Positions 1-11,900 of a stretch of DNA of 64,000 nucleotides are shown one piece after another (the stretch's first letter is position 1; each line of letters begins with the position of its first letter). This DNA is from Desmodesmus armatus. Its lineage: Eukaryota; Chlorophyta; Chlorophyceae; Sphaeropleales; Scenedesmaceae. The position numbers and the translations under genes were made by a program. Where the stretch lies: assembly GCA_007449985.2 (NCBI GenBank), contig VIIQ02000574.1, forward strand, positions 558,001 to 622,000. Reading direction: 5' to 3'. Under the pieces are notes generated by a model, which saw only the letters and a list, made by a program, of their open reading frames with translations, had not been told where the DNA came from and searched no databases.

Positions 1-232
1 TAGGTAAGTGAATTGGGTGAGTAGATGAGTGGTGGGTGGAATTGGGTGAGTAGTGAGTGAGAGCCTAACCCCAACCCCTAAACTAGTGAGTTGTTGGTGT
101 GTCTATGGGACATCAACAGAGACCTGCACCTGCTGCAGGTGGGTCTTCATGGGGGTTTTTGAAGGGGTGGGGTGGATGGTGGATTGAGTCGGTACTAACC
201 CCTAGTAGGAGTGACTTGTCGTGTGTGTACAG

Positions 233-1373
233 GGCAAGAACACAGACCTGGACCTGCTGCAGGTGGGTTCATTGGGGGGAGGGGTGTTTCGGGGTATGGT
301 GTGCGTGCATGATTTCTTGAGTGTGTGATAATGGCTGAAACACGTCAATTGATCGGGGTCACAGGATCGAAGGATTCACTGATGACGTGCAAGCAAAGCA
401 TGGGTGCGATGCAGCATGAGCATCAAGCCTTGCAAAGCTTACCTCATGAGTACAAGTCAGTCCCAGCTGCACAAAGTTCACGTCTGTGCTGGTGCCCCAT
501 CCTTCTCCATCACGTCAGCGACAGTGACAGCGCTGACCTGATTGAGAAGCATGGGGCACCAGCACAGACGTGGACGTTGTGCAGGTGGGGTTTGAGGGCA
601 GTGGGCAAGGATGCATAAGGTCGGGGTGTGCAGGTGGGGTTGAGGGCAGTGGGCAAGGATGCGTAAGGTCGAGGTGTGCAGGTGGGGTTGAGGGCAGTGG
701 GCAAGGATGCGTAAGGTCGAGGTGTGCAGGTGGGGTTGAGGGCAGTGGGCAAGGATGCGTAAGGTCGGGGGGGGGGGGGACGCGTAAGGTCCTCTAAGTA
801 TTAGAGTGAGTGTGACGAGTGACTGAGTGAGTGGTTGTATGAAGGCATGGGGTGCTGGCAGAGATTGGGACCTGCTGCAAGTGCGGTTGAGGGTTGCGCT
901 GTAGACCTAAGGGGGCAGGGAAGTGAGTGTGCTGTTGCGGCTGGGTGGGCGGCAGGATCAGGGAGGGGGGAGGGGCGTGCGGGAGTGAGTCGATGAATGC
1001 GCAGGGGATGTGTACGTTTGGGGATTGGTGAAGCTGAGAAGTGTGTGCATGTTTCTGTGCTGGGAGGTATATGCAGCACTGCATTGGTACTGGTGCCTGC
1101 CAGCAAGTCAAATGTGCTGTTCAACCCACAGCAGTATGCTTGCAGCGCCAGCAGGCGTCGTCAGACTGCTGCATGCACCTGGGGACAGTGTTGGACTTTC
1201 AAAGAGAAGTGTTGTTGTAGTTTCTTGTTGGTTCTGCAGCTTCCTCTTGCTGGTCGCCCCCGTGCTCGGGCAGCACACTTGCTGATGAAGGTATCTGTCC
1301 TCTTTTGACCGCACCCATTGACTGTTGCCACCGCCGCTGCCCCCGTCGCTGCTGCCACCGTCTCTGCACCGGG

Positions 1374-1412
<39 letters not shown>

Positions 1413-4400
1413 CCCCTCGCTGCTGCTGCTGCCGCTGCTGCAGGAGTTCTACGAGACCACGCTGGTTGCCTTAGAGAAGGCTCGCAACGACCGTCTGTGG
1501 TTCAAGACGCAGCTGAAGCTGGTGGGTCTGTGGTTCAAGATGAAGGAGTACAGCCGCATGGTCAAGATACTCAAGGAACTGCACAGGTGGGGGGGGGGGG
1601 GGTGCACAAACGTAGCTGTCACAGCTTGTGTACTATGGGGGCGCACATTCCATACGTGGTTACAGTGCACCAAGTTGGAGATCACGCATATATACCAAAT
1701 GCATTCAGCAGTGTCCACCTGGAAGTGCCGAAGGGTTCTGTCCTCTTGTCAATCCTGTGCATCAACAGCTCTGCGTCAACAGCACAGGCTGCTGATGCCT
1801 TAGGCAGCTGTAGGAGCAATTGCAAGGGGGGAGGGGTGCCAGCCGGCAGCACAACCTGACACTCAGCAGCTTACCACGAGCCGTGTGCCACAGTGTCACT
1901 TGCAGCATACGGGCCCATACGTCCTCCCTTTCCTCGCCCCCTCCCATCCTTCTCCTGTCTCTTGTCTGCTCCCCACTCCCTCCCATCTCTTTGCCCGCCC
2001 CCCTCACCCCCCCACACACACATGCCCCCCACCCCCCCACCCCCCCCCCACACACACACACGCCCCCCCCCCCCCCACTCCCCCCCAGGTCCTGCCAGAC
2101 TGCTGACGGCAGTGAGGACCTGAAGAAGGGCACCCAGCTGCTGGAGGTGTATGCAGTGGAGATCCAGATGTACACGGAGCAGCGCAACAACAAGAAGCTG
2201 AAGCAGCTCTACCAGAAGGCTCTGGGGGTCAAGAGCGCCATACCACACCCGCGCGTGCAGGGCATCATCAGGGAGTGTGGCGGCAAGATGCACATGCACG
2301 ACCACAACTGGCCAGACGCAGCAACAGACTTCTTTGAGGTGTGGGGGCGGGGTGGGGTGGGGTGGGAGGGATGGGGAGCGCGCAGCCAATGCATGGGATG
2401 GTAGCTAGTCCACTGCTGTCGGAGATGTCGTGTGCGCCAGCACACAGTGTGTGCAGCATCACATGCCTGTCCAAGTGAACCCAAAAGCATATTTGCCTGT
2501 CACAATCGCACAGCTCATGAGGTTCTGTACACCAGTAACCTGTTGTACCTCTACACATTTTCACAGCTCCAAGCTCTTGTGTACGCATGTTATGCAGCTG
2601 TTTGTTGTGCATGTCTAAGCGCAGCAACCAGCAGCATTGCATCTACCAATCCAAAGAGTAACAAACTGTGGGAATGCACTGGTGGTGTTGGTTGTGCTGT
2701 GCACACCCGTTGAGCCCGTGCTGACCTGTGCTGTCCATGTGTGTGTTGGAATGTGTGGCCCCCACAGGCGTTCAAGAGCTACGACGAGGCTGGCAATGCG
2801 CGTCGTGTTCAGTGTCTGAAGTACATGGTGCTGGCCACCATGCTGATGGAGAGCAGGTGGACCCCTTTGACGCACAGGAGGCCAAGCCATACAAGCAGGA
2901 CCCAGAGGTGAGAACAGGGCTGCACCACGGGGGGGGGGGGGGGGGGGGGGCAGGACGGCAGGGGGGGGGACCCAAGGACGGCAGTAAGAAAGAGACCAGG
3001 GCAGCAGGGGGGAAGAGACCAGGGCGGCAAGGCAAACAAACCACCAGGATGGCAGGGTATGGGATAGGGAAGCTTCTGTCATCAGTGTCGGTGGGCCCTG
3101 AGTGATGCTCAAAGCACCACCAGGTTTGTACAGTCTGCCTTCTCTCAAGACTTGAATCCAATTTGGAGGGGCTTGCAGGTGCAGGGCTTTGACGCGGCTG
3201 TGGCGTATGGCTCAAACCCCCATGAGTTGCATGTCAACTGACTGCATGCCCCTGCTGTAGGTGATGGCGATGACTAACCTGGTTGCAGCCTACCAGGCCA
3301 ATGACATCAGGGAGTTTGAGAAGATCCTGCAGCAGAACAAGTAAGCCCTGGACCCTGCTGACAGCGGTGCACTGGGTGCAAGCTCACACGTGCTCGTTGC
3401 AGCAGCGGCAGTGCTGCTCACCAGCACAGCCCTGGCACCAACAGCCCTGTTGGTTGCTGCATGCATGGTGCCCAAGTGCATGTTGATGCTCACACAAGTC
3501 CTGCAGCCATACACCCACATGTGCTGCATGCATGCCTGTCATTGTGCTGGTCCATGCATGTCACCTTTGCTTTTTCCGTCCACGATTCCTGCAGGCGCAC
3601 CATCATGGACGACCCCTTCATCAGGCAGTATGTGGAGGACCTCCTCACAAAGATCAGGACACAGGTACTGCCTGGTGGACACTGTACATCAGCAAGTGGG
3701 ACCTGTGTTGGCAGCAGCACAGCATCATCATGATGCACACACATTGTTTGACAGGACCACAGCCGGCACAGCTCGTGCCTACCCACCTGGCAATCTGTGC
3801 CTTTGCTTCCATTATCTTTGCAGCTGCTGCCGTCATCCCACCATCCCAGCCGTAGCTGGCAGAGCACAAGACCTCCCTTTCCCCACTTCGCTATTCGCAG
3901 ATGACACCACCGCACCCGGTTAGGGCAGTCAGCTTGGCCCACAGCTTGAGTTGCTACTCTGCAATCAGCACAGCACCCAAGCTGAAAGCCCATGCCCCTG
4001 CCCCCTGTCCCTGCTCCTGTCAGGTGCTGCTGAAGCTGATCCAGCCGTACACGCGTGTGCGTCTGCCCTTCATCAGCCACGCCCTGCACATACCAGAGGG
4101 GGACGTGGAGCGCCTGCTGGTCAGCCTCATACTGGACAACAGGATAGAGGGATACGTGGACCAGGTGCGGCAGGGACCTGACCAGCATAATGTCAGCATG
4201 GTGCAGGCAATACTGCTAATATTGGCATGGGCGCGCATGATTCAACTATACACGGACATGCAAGCAACCACAACAGGGTGCACACATACATGCACACATC
4301 TTGCAATGGGGTCTTGAGCCAGGAATGTGTGCATGTATGTGTGCACTACCACCATTTGAAGTGGCTAGTGTGTGGCACATGTGTACACCAGTAACAGTGC

Positions 4401-4780
4401 TTGCTGTGCATATGCATGTGTTGTGCAAGCAGGTTGCTTGAATTGCTGCGCTGTTGGTGCATGTGTCATGTGGCTTTGTTGTGTGGTGCTGCACAGTGAC
4501 CAGTGCATGGCGCCCAACCCTCTGTGCGCGCCTGCACAACGGCGCACATATGGGCGCCCACATGACACCACATGACATCACCTGCAGGCGCATACATGAC
4601 CGTGAATGTGTATGTGTGTTGTGTGTGAGCACATGTTGTGCTGTATGTGTGTGTGTGCAGGTGAACCAGCTGCTGGAGGTTGGTGACAAGAACGCAGGCA
4701 TGCAGAAGTACTCAGCCATGGACAAGTGGGCCAACCAGCTCAAGAGCATACACAACACAGTCTGCAACAAGGTCTACTGA
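233..4780 (+). CDS. CSN2: COP9 signalosome subunit 2 (5' end unresolved)
   Basis: CSN2 is a PCI-domain scaffold subunit of the COP9 signalosome, which removes NEDD8 from cullins in the nucleus and cytosol. Exons I can phase: 233-262 (micro-exon ending DLDLLQ), 1444-1586, 2089-2338, 2768-2907, 3261-3340, 3595-3664, 4024-4164, 4661-4780. Joined, they follow plant and animal CSN2 closely: [87 protein letters not shown], the winged-helix part [18 protein letters not shown], and a C-terminal helix ending NKVY. Roughly the first 140 residues of the family are not found. They may lie left of the window; a GTAAGT-type donor at 4-10 could close such an exon. One base is missing near 2852-2857, between MLMES and VDPFD. 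The identity is certain; the 5' structure is not. Confidence 0.9.
578..775. repeat. 48-bp minisatellite, four copies
   Basis: Four head-to-tail units of 48-49 bp, each beginning near TGTGCAGGTGGGGTTGAGGG and ending GGATGCGTAAGGTC. The tract ends in a G-run followed by a partial copy of the unit end. It lies in the presumed CSN2 intron between the micro-exon at 233-262 and the exon at 1444. The unit head resembles the micro-exon 3' end plus its donor (CTGCTGCAG, then GTGGGTT). Confidence 0.85.
1375..1443 (+). repeat. CTG triplet run at a CSN2 intron acceptor
   Basis: An uninterrupted run of CTG triplets, then a broken one, runs straight into the CAG acceptor of the CSN2 exon at 1444. It reads as poly-Ala or poly-Cys in forward frames, but family alignment places the exon boundary at 1444, so it is most likely an intronic pyrimidine-rich tract. 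Confidence 0.6.
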
Positions 4781-6670
4781 GCTGCACTGGCAGTGCCCCG
4801 TGTGCACAGCAAGGGGGCCTTCCTCACATCCCAGCCACAGCAGGTTGTCAGGACCCGCTCCCTCTCCGCCCCCCTTGCGCACAAGTTCGCATCTGGAAGG
4901 TGCTTACGTCAGCTTTGTCATGGCCGCAGAGCTCCTGGCAGGGGGCCAGCAAAGCTGCGTGTGGGTGTGTTGTGTGGGTTTGTGTGGCCCCTGGCGCTTT
5001 GCGTGTGCCTGTGGGTTGTATCACATGTGTACATATAGTCAGAATGAGTCGCACTGTGTGTTTTGCATAGTCAACATGCCGGCAGCCCTGCTTCAAGCAT
5101 GAGCTGGCTGTGACCAGCAAGCATTGAGTGCTAGGCATGCTGTTGCGCATCAGTGTGGCAGCGACCTGGTGAAGGGCAATTAAATGTTGCTGCAGGTTCA
5201 TGTCCCGGACACAAAGCAGTTGAGCTGCATGCCATGTGGCACAATTTTGAGAAACATCTCAAAGCACCCCGTACCCACAGCAAGACAAGGCAACAGCACA
5301 ATCACATGAATTGCTTCGATCAGGTGGCAGCTCATGTCACATGAGTCATGTGGCAGCTTGACAGCACCAACTCACTGCGGCAGCTTGAAATCGCCTGGCA
5401 GTTGAGTATGCGGAGCACCAGAAGCCATGAAATTGACGCAAAACCAACCAATCCCCAGGCACCCCGATTGACTAACTTATCAACCTACACAAGCTAGCTC
5501 GTGGCATGCTGCAGGCTGGCCATGCCTGGTAAAAAGCACCACCCTCAGGGAGGCATCACAAACAGTTTGTCAATCATTTTGCATCGCCAACGCCAGCACC
5601 CTGGCACAAGCTGACAGGCTGACACGTCTGCGCCAACCTTAGGGCGGCTGCACCATGCTGTCGGGTAACTCAGGCGTACCATCTGCGTACCATCCAGATT
5701 GTGCCATGTCCACGGAGGTACTGGCAAAGGGTGGTGCGGAGCCTGCTGTTGAAGCTGCCCGAGTGAAAATGCTGAGCAGCAGAGCAGAGGCAGCAGCAGC
5801 CCTCTTGACAGGTGCACAGGGGTGCCTGACTGCCTTGGGTACGGACTAGGCCATGTTGAACTTCTTCTGTGGCCGACGAATGCCATTGTCTAGTTGCAGA
5901 AAAGTATGTGCCTGTGTGTTTTGCTGAACGCATTTCCTGTTTGCGCAAGGCAACAGCTGGATGTGGGTGTGTTGGGCCCACATGGGGCTGATGATCCTAG
6001 AGGGCCATGGCAGTAACAAGTGCATCAAGGGTCTTGATAGCTACAGTCAATGGCTGAGGTGCTTGAACAGCATGTTTGTCAAGCGCAAGCAGCGGTTCAA
6101 TGTCATACGTATGCCATGTCCATGCAAGATGAGCCTTCCGTCAAGGCTTGGGCCTGGCGTGGTGGGCTTGCACAGCCAACCACCGAAAAGAGACATGCAG
6201 CAGCTCACCACATCATGCCTGCCAAGACCACAAAACTACACCGCCACTTCAGCCACATTCTGCATTTGCGCGGGTGCAACACGCTTCTGCATGCAACATA
6301 ATCAGTGCAGCAACATCAGTACTCAACACCCTACCCAGCCGATCACCCACCCCACCAATGCATGCCACTGACATGCCACTGACATGCAGGTATGGCCGTA
6401 CATGCACTAGTGCCTCCTCCGGACCTTCCCCGGGTTGCTGCGAAGCAATGCTGCCACCATCATGCTGGCCAACAGCCCTCCAAGCATGCGCATCCAACCC
6501 CACAAACTGCGTCGGGTGCCCATGCCTTGCCGCACCGACACGGCCCTGTGCCGCTGAACAAACCCTAGGGCCTGCTGATGAGCCTCCTGCTGATGGGGGG
6601 CTGTGAGCCATGAGCGGCCCTAAGGGGTGGTACTTGCAACACCTGCACTTCCTGTGCGTCAGTCAAGGCC
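4781..6670. other. Convergent spacer between CSN2 and CDT2
   Basis: This holds the 3' ends of two genes transcribed toward each other. I see no conserved coding region on either strand. Open frames here are short and show no recognisable family. A small nested gene cannot be excluded. Confidence 0.5.
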
Positions 6671-8076
6671 TCAGTACCCGCTGAACCTGCTCGCCCCATC
6701 CTCCACCTCAGGCTGCTTTGCATTCCACAGGTCAGCCAAGCGGCACTGACGCTTGCGGCTGCTGGCAGGGGCAACAGCAGACCGCCTCATGCCCCCAGGC
6801 CCTCCTGGTGCTGCTGCTGCTGCTGCACCCTTACCAGCTGCCCCCTCCTCCTCACCCATGGCCTCCCCATGGCCCTCCTCCATGTGTCCTTCCCGCTGCA
6901 TGAGCTGTTGTGCTTGCCGCTGCTGCTGCTGCTGCTGGGCGTCTGCCTGGCTGTCAGTGCCGGCTAGCTGCCTGCTGGGTCGATCAATGCTCAGCAGGAG
7001 GTCATTGTCACCCTCACACAACTGCTGCTGCTGCTGAGGCTGAGGCTGCAGCAGGGCCTCCGGCAGCGGCATCTGCGGAGCCAACTGCTGCTGCTGCTGT
7101 GCAGCTGCTGCTGCTGCCAGGCGTTGGCTGAATGAGAGTCCTGCTGTATGCATCCCGCCCCCGCCACCACCACTCCACAGCCCCCCTGCGGGCCGCACCT
7201 TGTCAGGTGTGCACTCCCCCAACCTGCTGCGCTTGCGAGGCACACCATCACCACTGCTGTGCTGCGCAGCACCATCACCAGCAACCCCCACCCCAGCAGC
7301 AACAGCAGCAGTGTGGCCGCCTGGGCTGCAGTAGGGCCCGTCAGGGCTGCTGGTCTTTGGTTTGAGTGGTGAGCAGGGCCGTACCCTCCCCCCCTGCTGG
7401 CGCTGCTGCTGGGGGGGTGACATCAGCAGGTGGTGAGAGTACGACCCACCCTGCTGCTGCTGCTGCTGAGGATAGCACTGCTGGCCACCCTGCTGCTGGT
7501 GGGGCTGGCAGCTGCCAGACAGTAGCATGCCTGCAGCACCCCTCTGCACACCACCCCCACCACCCGCACCACCCCCTCCTCCACATTGCTGCTGCTGCTG
7601 TCCCCCCTCCCCCCAGCATCTGCAGCACCGCACAGCCCCTCCACCCCCACCCCCAGCAGCACTGCTCATCTGCAGCACCCTCACAGGGCTGGACCTCTCC
7701 CCCATACCCAACCGTGTGCGTGTCAGCCGCCCCACACCCAACAGAGACCTGGGACTCAGCGACCCCACCCTCAACCCACCACCACCCCCCCACCACCGCC
7801 ATTACCATCACCACACCCCTGCTGCTGCTGCAGCAGCACACACGCTACACCTCCTGCTGGGGATGGTGATGCTGGTGGTGGTGGTGTGCTGCTGTTTCAT
7901 GCGGCAGCAGCAGGGGCGAGAGGTCACCCAGGGGTGTGCGGGACACCCCCAGCACCTCTGCAACCTTAGGGGCAGCGGCAGAGAGTTGCAGTGCAGCACC
8001 GCCTTCCACCCCCATTAGACCCGCCATCACCGCCCACCTGCTGCTGCTGCTGGTGTGGATGGTCCTCCTGGATCCC

Positions 8077-8113
<37 letters not shown>

Positions 8114-8918
8114 GAGTCTTGCTGTGTACTGCAGGGTCCTGCAGCTGCTCAGGCGGCAAGGAGCACGGCACCATATCCACATCCATGGGGGAGTCACACA
8201 GACCGGCCCCTGCTGCTGCAGCGGTGCCGCCGCCAGCAGCAGCTGCTGCTAGCCACATGTTCTCCTGGCAGCTGATGTGGCCAGAGGGGGACAGCAGGCT
8301 GCTACACCCTGAGGAGACAGCAGACCCTCACTGCCACCTGCTGCTGCAGACGCTGCTGCTGCTGCCGGCTGAGAGACATCGATCCCCAACACACGTCGAG
8401 CAGCCCTCCTGCCACCACCACTGCTGCCAAGCCCTGCTGCTTCCACCCCCAGCTGTCCCTCCTGCTGGCCAGCCTCACCAGCAGCTGCTGCTGCTGCAGC
8501 TGCATCATCATTTTCATCACAGAACACCTCAAACTCATCCGCCAACAGCCTCACAGCACCACTGCTGCTGCCACCACCCGCGCCACCTCCATACCTCCCC
8601 CCCACCCGCCCCCACCCAAGCCATCCCCTCCACTGAAGCTGGCACCACCAGCCCCCTCACCCCGCTGAGGTGAACCCCCCAAAAGCGGCTGGAACCTCTC
8701 TGGCATCAGCAGCTGCTGCCCTGCTGCTGTTGCTGCTGCTGCTGGGGTGTGGTGTGGTCCCAGGTGTGCCTGCTGCATCTGCCTCAGGAGGCTCCAGGGT
8801 GTGGTGCTGGTGGTGTCAGGGTGAACAGCAGCCTGAACCTGCTGACCCCCAAGCACTGCTGCACCACACAGCCTGGCGGCAGCACTATTAGCCTTCAGTT
8901 GGGGGACCAAACACAACC

Positions 8919-8953
<35 letters not shown>

Positions 8954-11900
8954 TGTATCGTTGGCTGCCCCTGCTGCCCGTGATATCGTTGGAGGGGTTG
9001 TCTGTGCCTTTCTGACACACCACCACCACCAGCAGCAGCAGCAGCAGCGGCTACTGCAGCGCGCCCTGCGTGGGCGCCTGCTGCCTGTCCTTCTGGGGTG
9101 CTGCTGCTGCTGCTGCTGCTTGGCCCTTGCAGCTGCAGCAGCAGCCAGCTGCTCTGTGAGTGTCAGCTGCCTCAACCCATCAGGGTCCTGCCAGATGCAG
9201 CTGCTGCTGCACCCTTACACCCGGCCTGCTGCACGCCCTGCCGCTCTGGCGCCATCTTTTCTCACTGCAGACTTCCTGGCCCCACCCTTGCCTGCTGTGG
9301 CACCAGCAGCACAGACAGCAGCAACACCGGCCGCGCCAACAGCAGGAGCAGACGGGGTCCAGCAGCAGCAGGATCAGCAGCAGCTGCTGCTGCTCCTGTG
9401 GGTCCTGCTGGTGTGTTGAGGTGTTGCTGTGCTGCTGGTGGCGGCATGGGGGTGAACCACCCGGCCCTCCCTGCACACCACACACACAGTCAGCGGCAGC
9501 AGCAGCAGCAACCCAATTTATACACATGTTAAGACTTTTGGGGGGGGGTGAGGGGTGACCAGGCTCAGCCGGCGACCGGGTGCACAGCAACAGAGGTGTG
9601 GGGTTTGCAGGTGGCTAGCAGCACACAAGCACACTGGCAGTACATGCAGTAACAGCCAAGGTGATGACCGTACCGTCCTGCACGCGCCTCTGCCCTGCCC
9701 CCCCCCCTCACCCTCACCTCCCCCCCCCCCTCTCACCCTCACCCTACCCCACACCCTGACCCTCACCCTGCACCCCCCCCCACTCTCACCCTTATCCTGT
9801 CCCACACCCTCACCTTGCGCGTGTCCTGATGGGTGTGAAGAAGCTGGCAGCGTCAGCAGCACCACCACACCCGCCGCCTGCTGCTGGCAGCACCTCGGTT
9901 GTTGCTGCCGCTGCAGCTGGGCCTGCTTCAACGTCCATGATGATGTCCGGCTGGGAGCTGTCAACAGCAGCCGCCGCTTCGCTGACCCCTGTCTGGCCAC
10001 CACCCTCAGGTTGAATCACCAAGGGCTGCTGCTGCTGCTGCTGCTGCTGGTAGCCACCCCCAGCACCACCACCACCAGCAGCAGCAGCAGCAGCAGCAGG
10101 GGCGCCACCCCCACCCCCAGCCTCTGCAGCCTTCATGCGCCAGAAGGGCAGCTGTGGTGTGCTGGGGGAGCAGATGCTGCGCTGAGGGTGCTGAGGCACC
10201 CCACCATCTCCACGCAGCGGCGTCACACCTCCCTCCGCACCAACACCCACCCCACCCCCCCCCAGCCAGTCGCTGCCGCAGCCGCTGCTGCTGTACCCTC
10301 CCCACTGCCTTCTCCCCCTGCTGCCCCCCTGCTGGGACCAATTAGCGCAACACCCTCCCTGACACATGCCGCACTCCCAATCATCACCTCCTCCCCTTTC
10401 TCTTCACGCTGCTGCTGCTGCTGCTGCCTCTGCAGGTTCAGGCCCTGAAGGTTTGCCTCCAGCGAAGCACCTGCACCCGCTGCCGCATCAATGCCAAACC
10501 TGCCCCACAGTGCATCTGCATGGGTGTCAGCGAAGCTGTAGTTGTGGTGGTCGAAGGCGCGCTGGTAGGCGCTGCCGCTGCGGTCCATGGCCCACACCCG
10601 CACCGACGCGTCGTCAGCTGCTGTTGCCAGCTGGCAGTAGTCCTGGGGGCACCAGGCCACTGCTGTGACCTCACCGGTGTGGCCACACAGGGTGGAGGGG
10701 GGCAAGGAGGGGTCAGACACCTGCAGGAGGCACAGCAGGCGCAACAGCAGGAGCCGGGAGGGATGTGTGTTGTGTGGGTGATTGCAGGGTGGGTGAGTGT
10801 ACCCAGTGGCTGAGGGAGACAGGTCATGCTGTTACTGCAGCATGCTCAGGGAGGGTAACCCCTGCTTTGGGAGCATGCAGAGGGAGGATAACCCCTGCGC
10901 AACAACAGGACAGCCACAGACATACACAGCCAGCCTGGCTACCCCAGAGTACAATAACATCTGCACAACCAGTCATTTGGCGGCCAGCTCCGCGCCACCA
11001 CCCAAACCCTAGCATTTCCATCCCACCCAAACCCTGGCAGTTTCATCACGTATGCAGTACGGGGTGTAGTGATAGGATGCTTTGCTGCAACTGCACAATC
11101 AGACAGTCAACGAGCCAGTCAGGCAGCCAAGCAGTCAGCCGGCCCGCCGGCCAGCCGCAACCTGTGTGCGCAGCGTCACACCTATAGCAACCAGGTGTCA
11201 TATGATGCATGCGCCACTTAGCTTGATGACAACAGATACAATCCTACTGACAGTCAGGATCCTACCGTACTGTCGGTCAGTCAGTCAGTGCCCCCCACCT
11301 GCCACACGTATGCCTTGCCGTCGCTGCTGCCGCTGACGAGGTAGTCCCCGCAGGGGCTGAAGCCTGCCTTAACGCAGAAGCTGCCGGACCGGTGGCCAGC
11401 AAACGTTGCCACAGGGGCCCATCCAGCTGAGAAAGGCGGTACAGGTAGTGGCAACTGTCAATGCTGGACACCAACAGCAGCGAGCCTGTGGAATTGGCAT
11501 GAAGTGGCAAGCAGCAGCAGCAGCAGCAGGAGGGAAAACACAGGCTTGTCAGCGTGACGCACCTCTGCAACAGCGCAACACCACGCCTGCAAGTTGGTTT
11601 TGCGCACTGAATCAACCAACACGAGCTGCGGCTGACCTTGCTGCTCAGCCGAGGCTCTAGGCGTGCTTGTGTGAACACCACCACCAGCACTCAATACACC
11701 ACAGCGCAAGACACACTCAACTCAAGGCGCAACCCATTATCCCCTTCCAAACCAACACCCAAAAAGAAGGACCCAACAAAGCACCACTAACCAGAGTCCT
11801 CACCCAAGCCACACAACAGTCCTCACTCACCGCAGGGTGACAGGGCCATGCTGGTGACTCCAGCAGGCCTGTTGCTGCGCCCAGGGCAGCTGAAGCTTAG

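Noticed and set aside
60..82. Telomere-like CCTAACCCCAACCCCTAAAC near the left edge
   Set aside because: Only about three degenerate units occur, inside a gene's intron region, so this is not a chromosome end.
1305..1440. Poly-Ala or poly-Cys reading frames before the CSN2 exon
   Set aside because: CSN2 alignment requires DLLQ to join EFYETTL directly, so this CTG run is intronic.
6850..9420. Long plus-strand frames rich in Leu, Cys or Pro opposite the CDT2 tail
   Set aside because: They are the reverse complements of CAG/GCA codon runs; the minus strand carries the frame that continues the WD40 protein.
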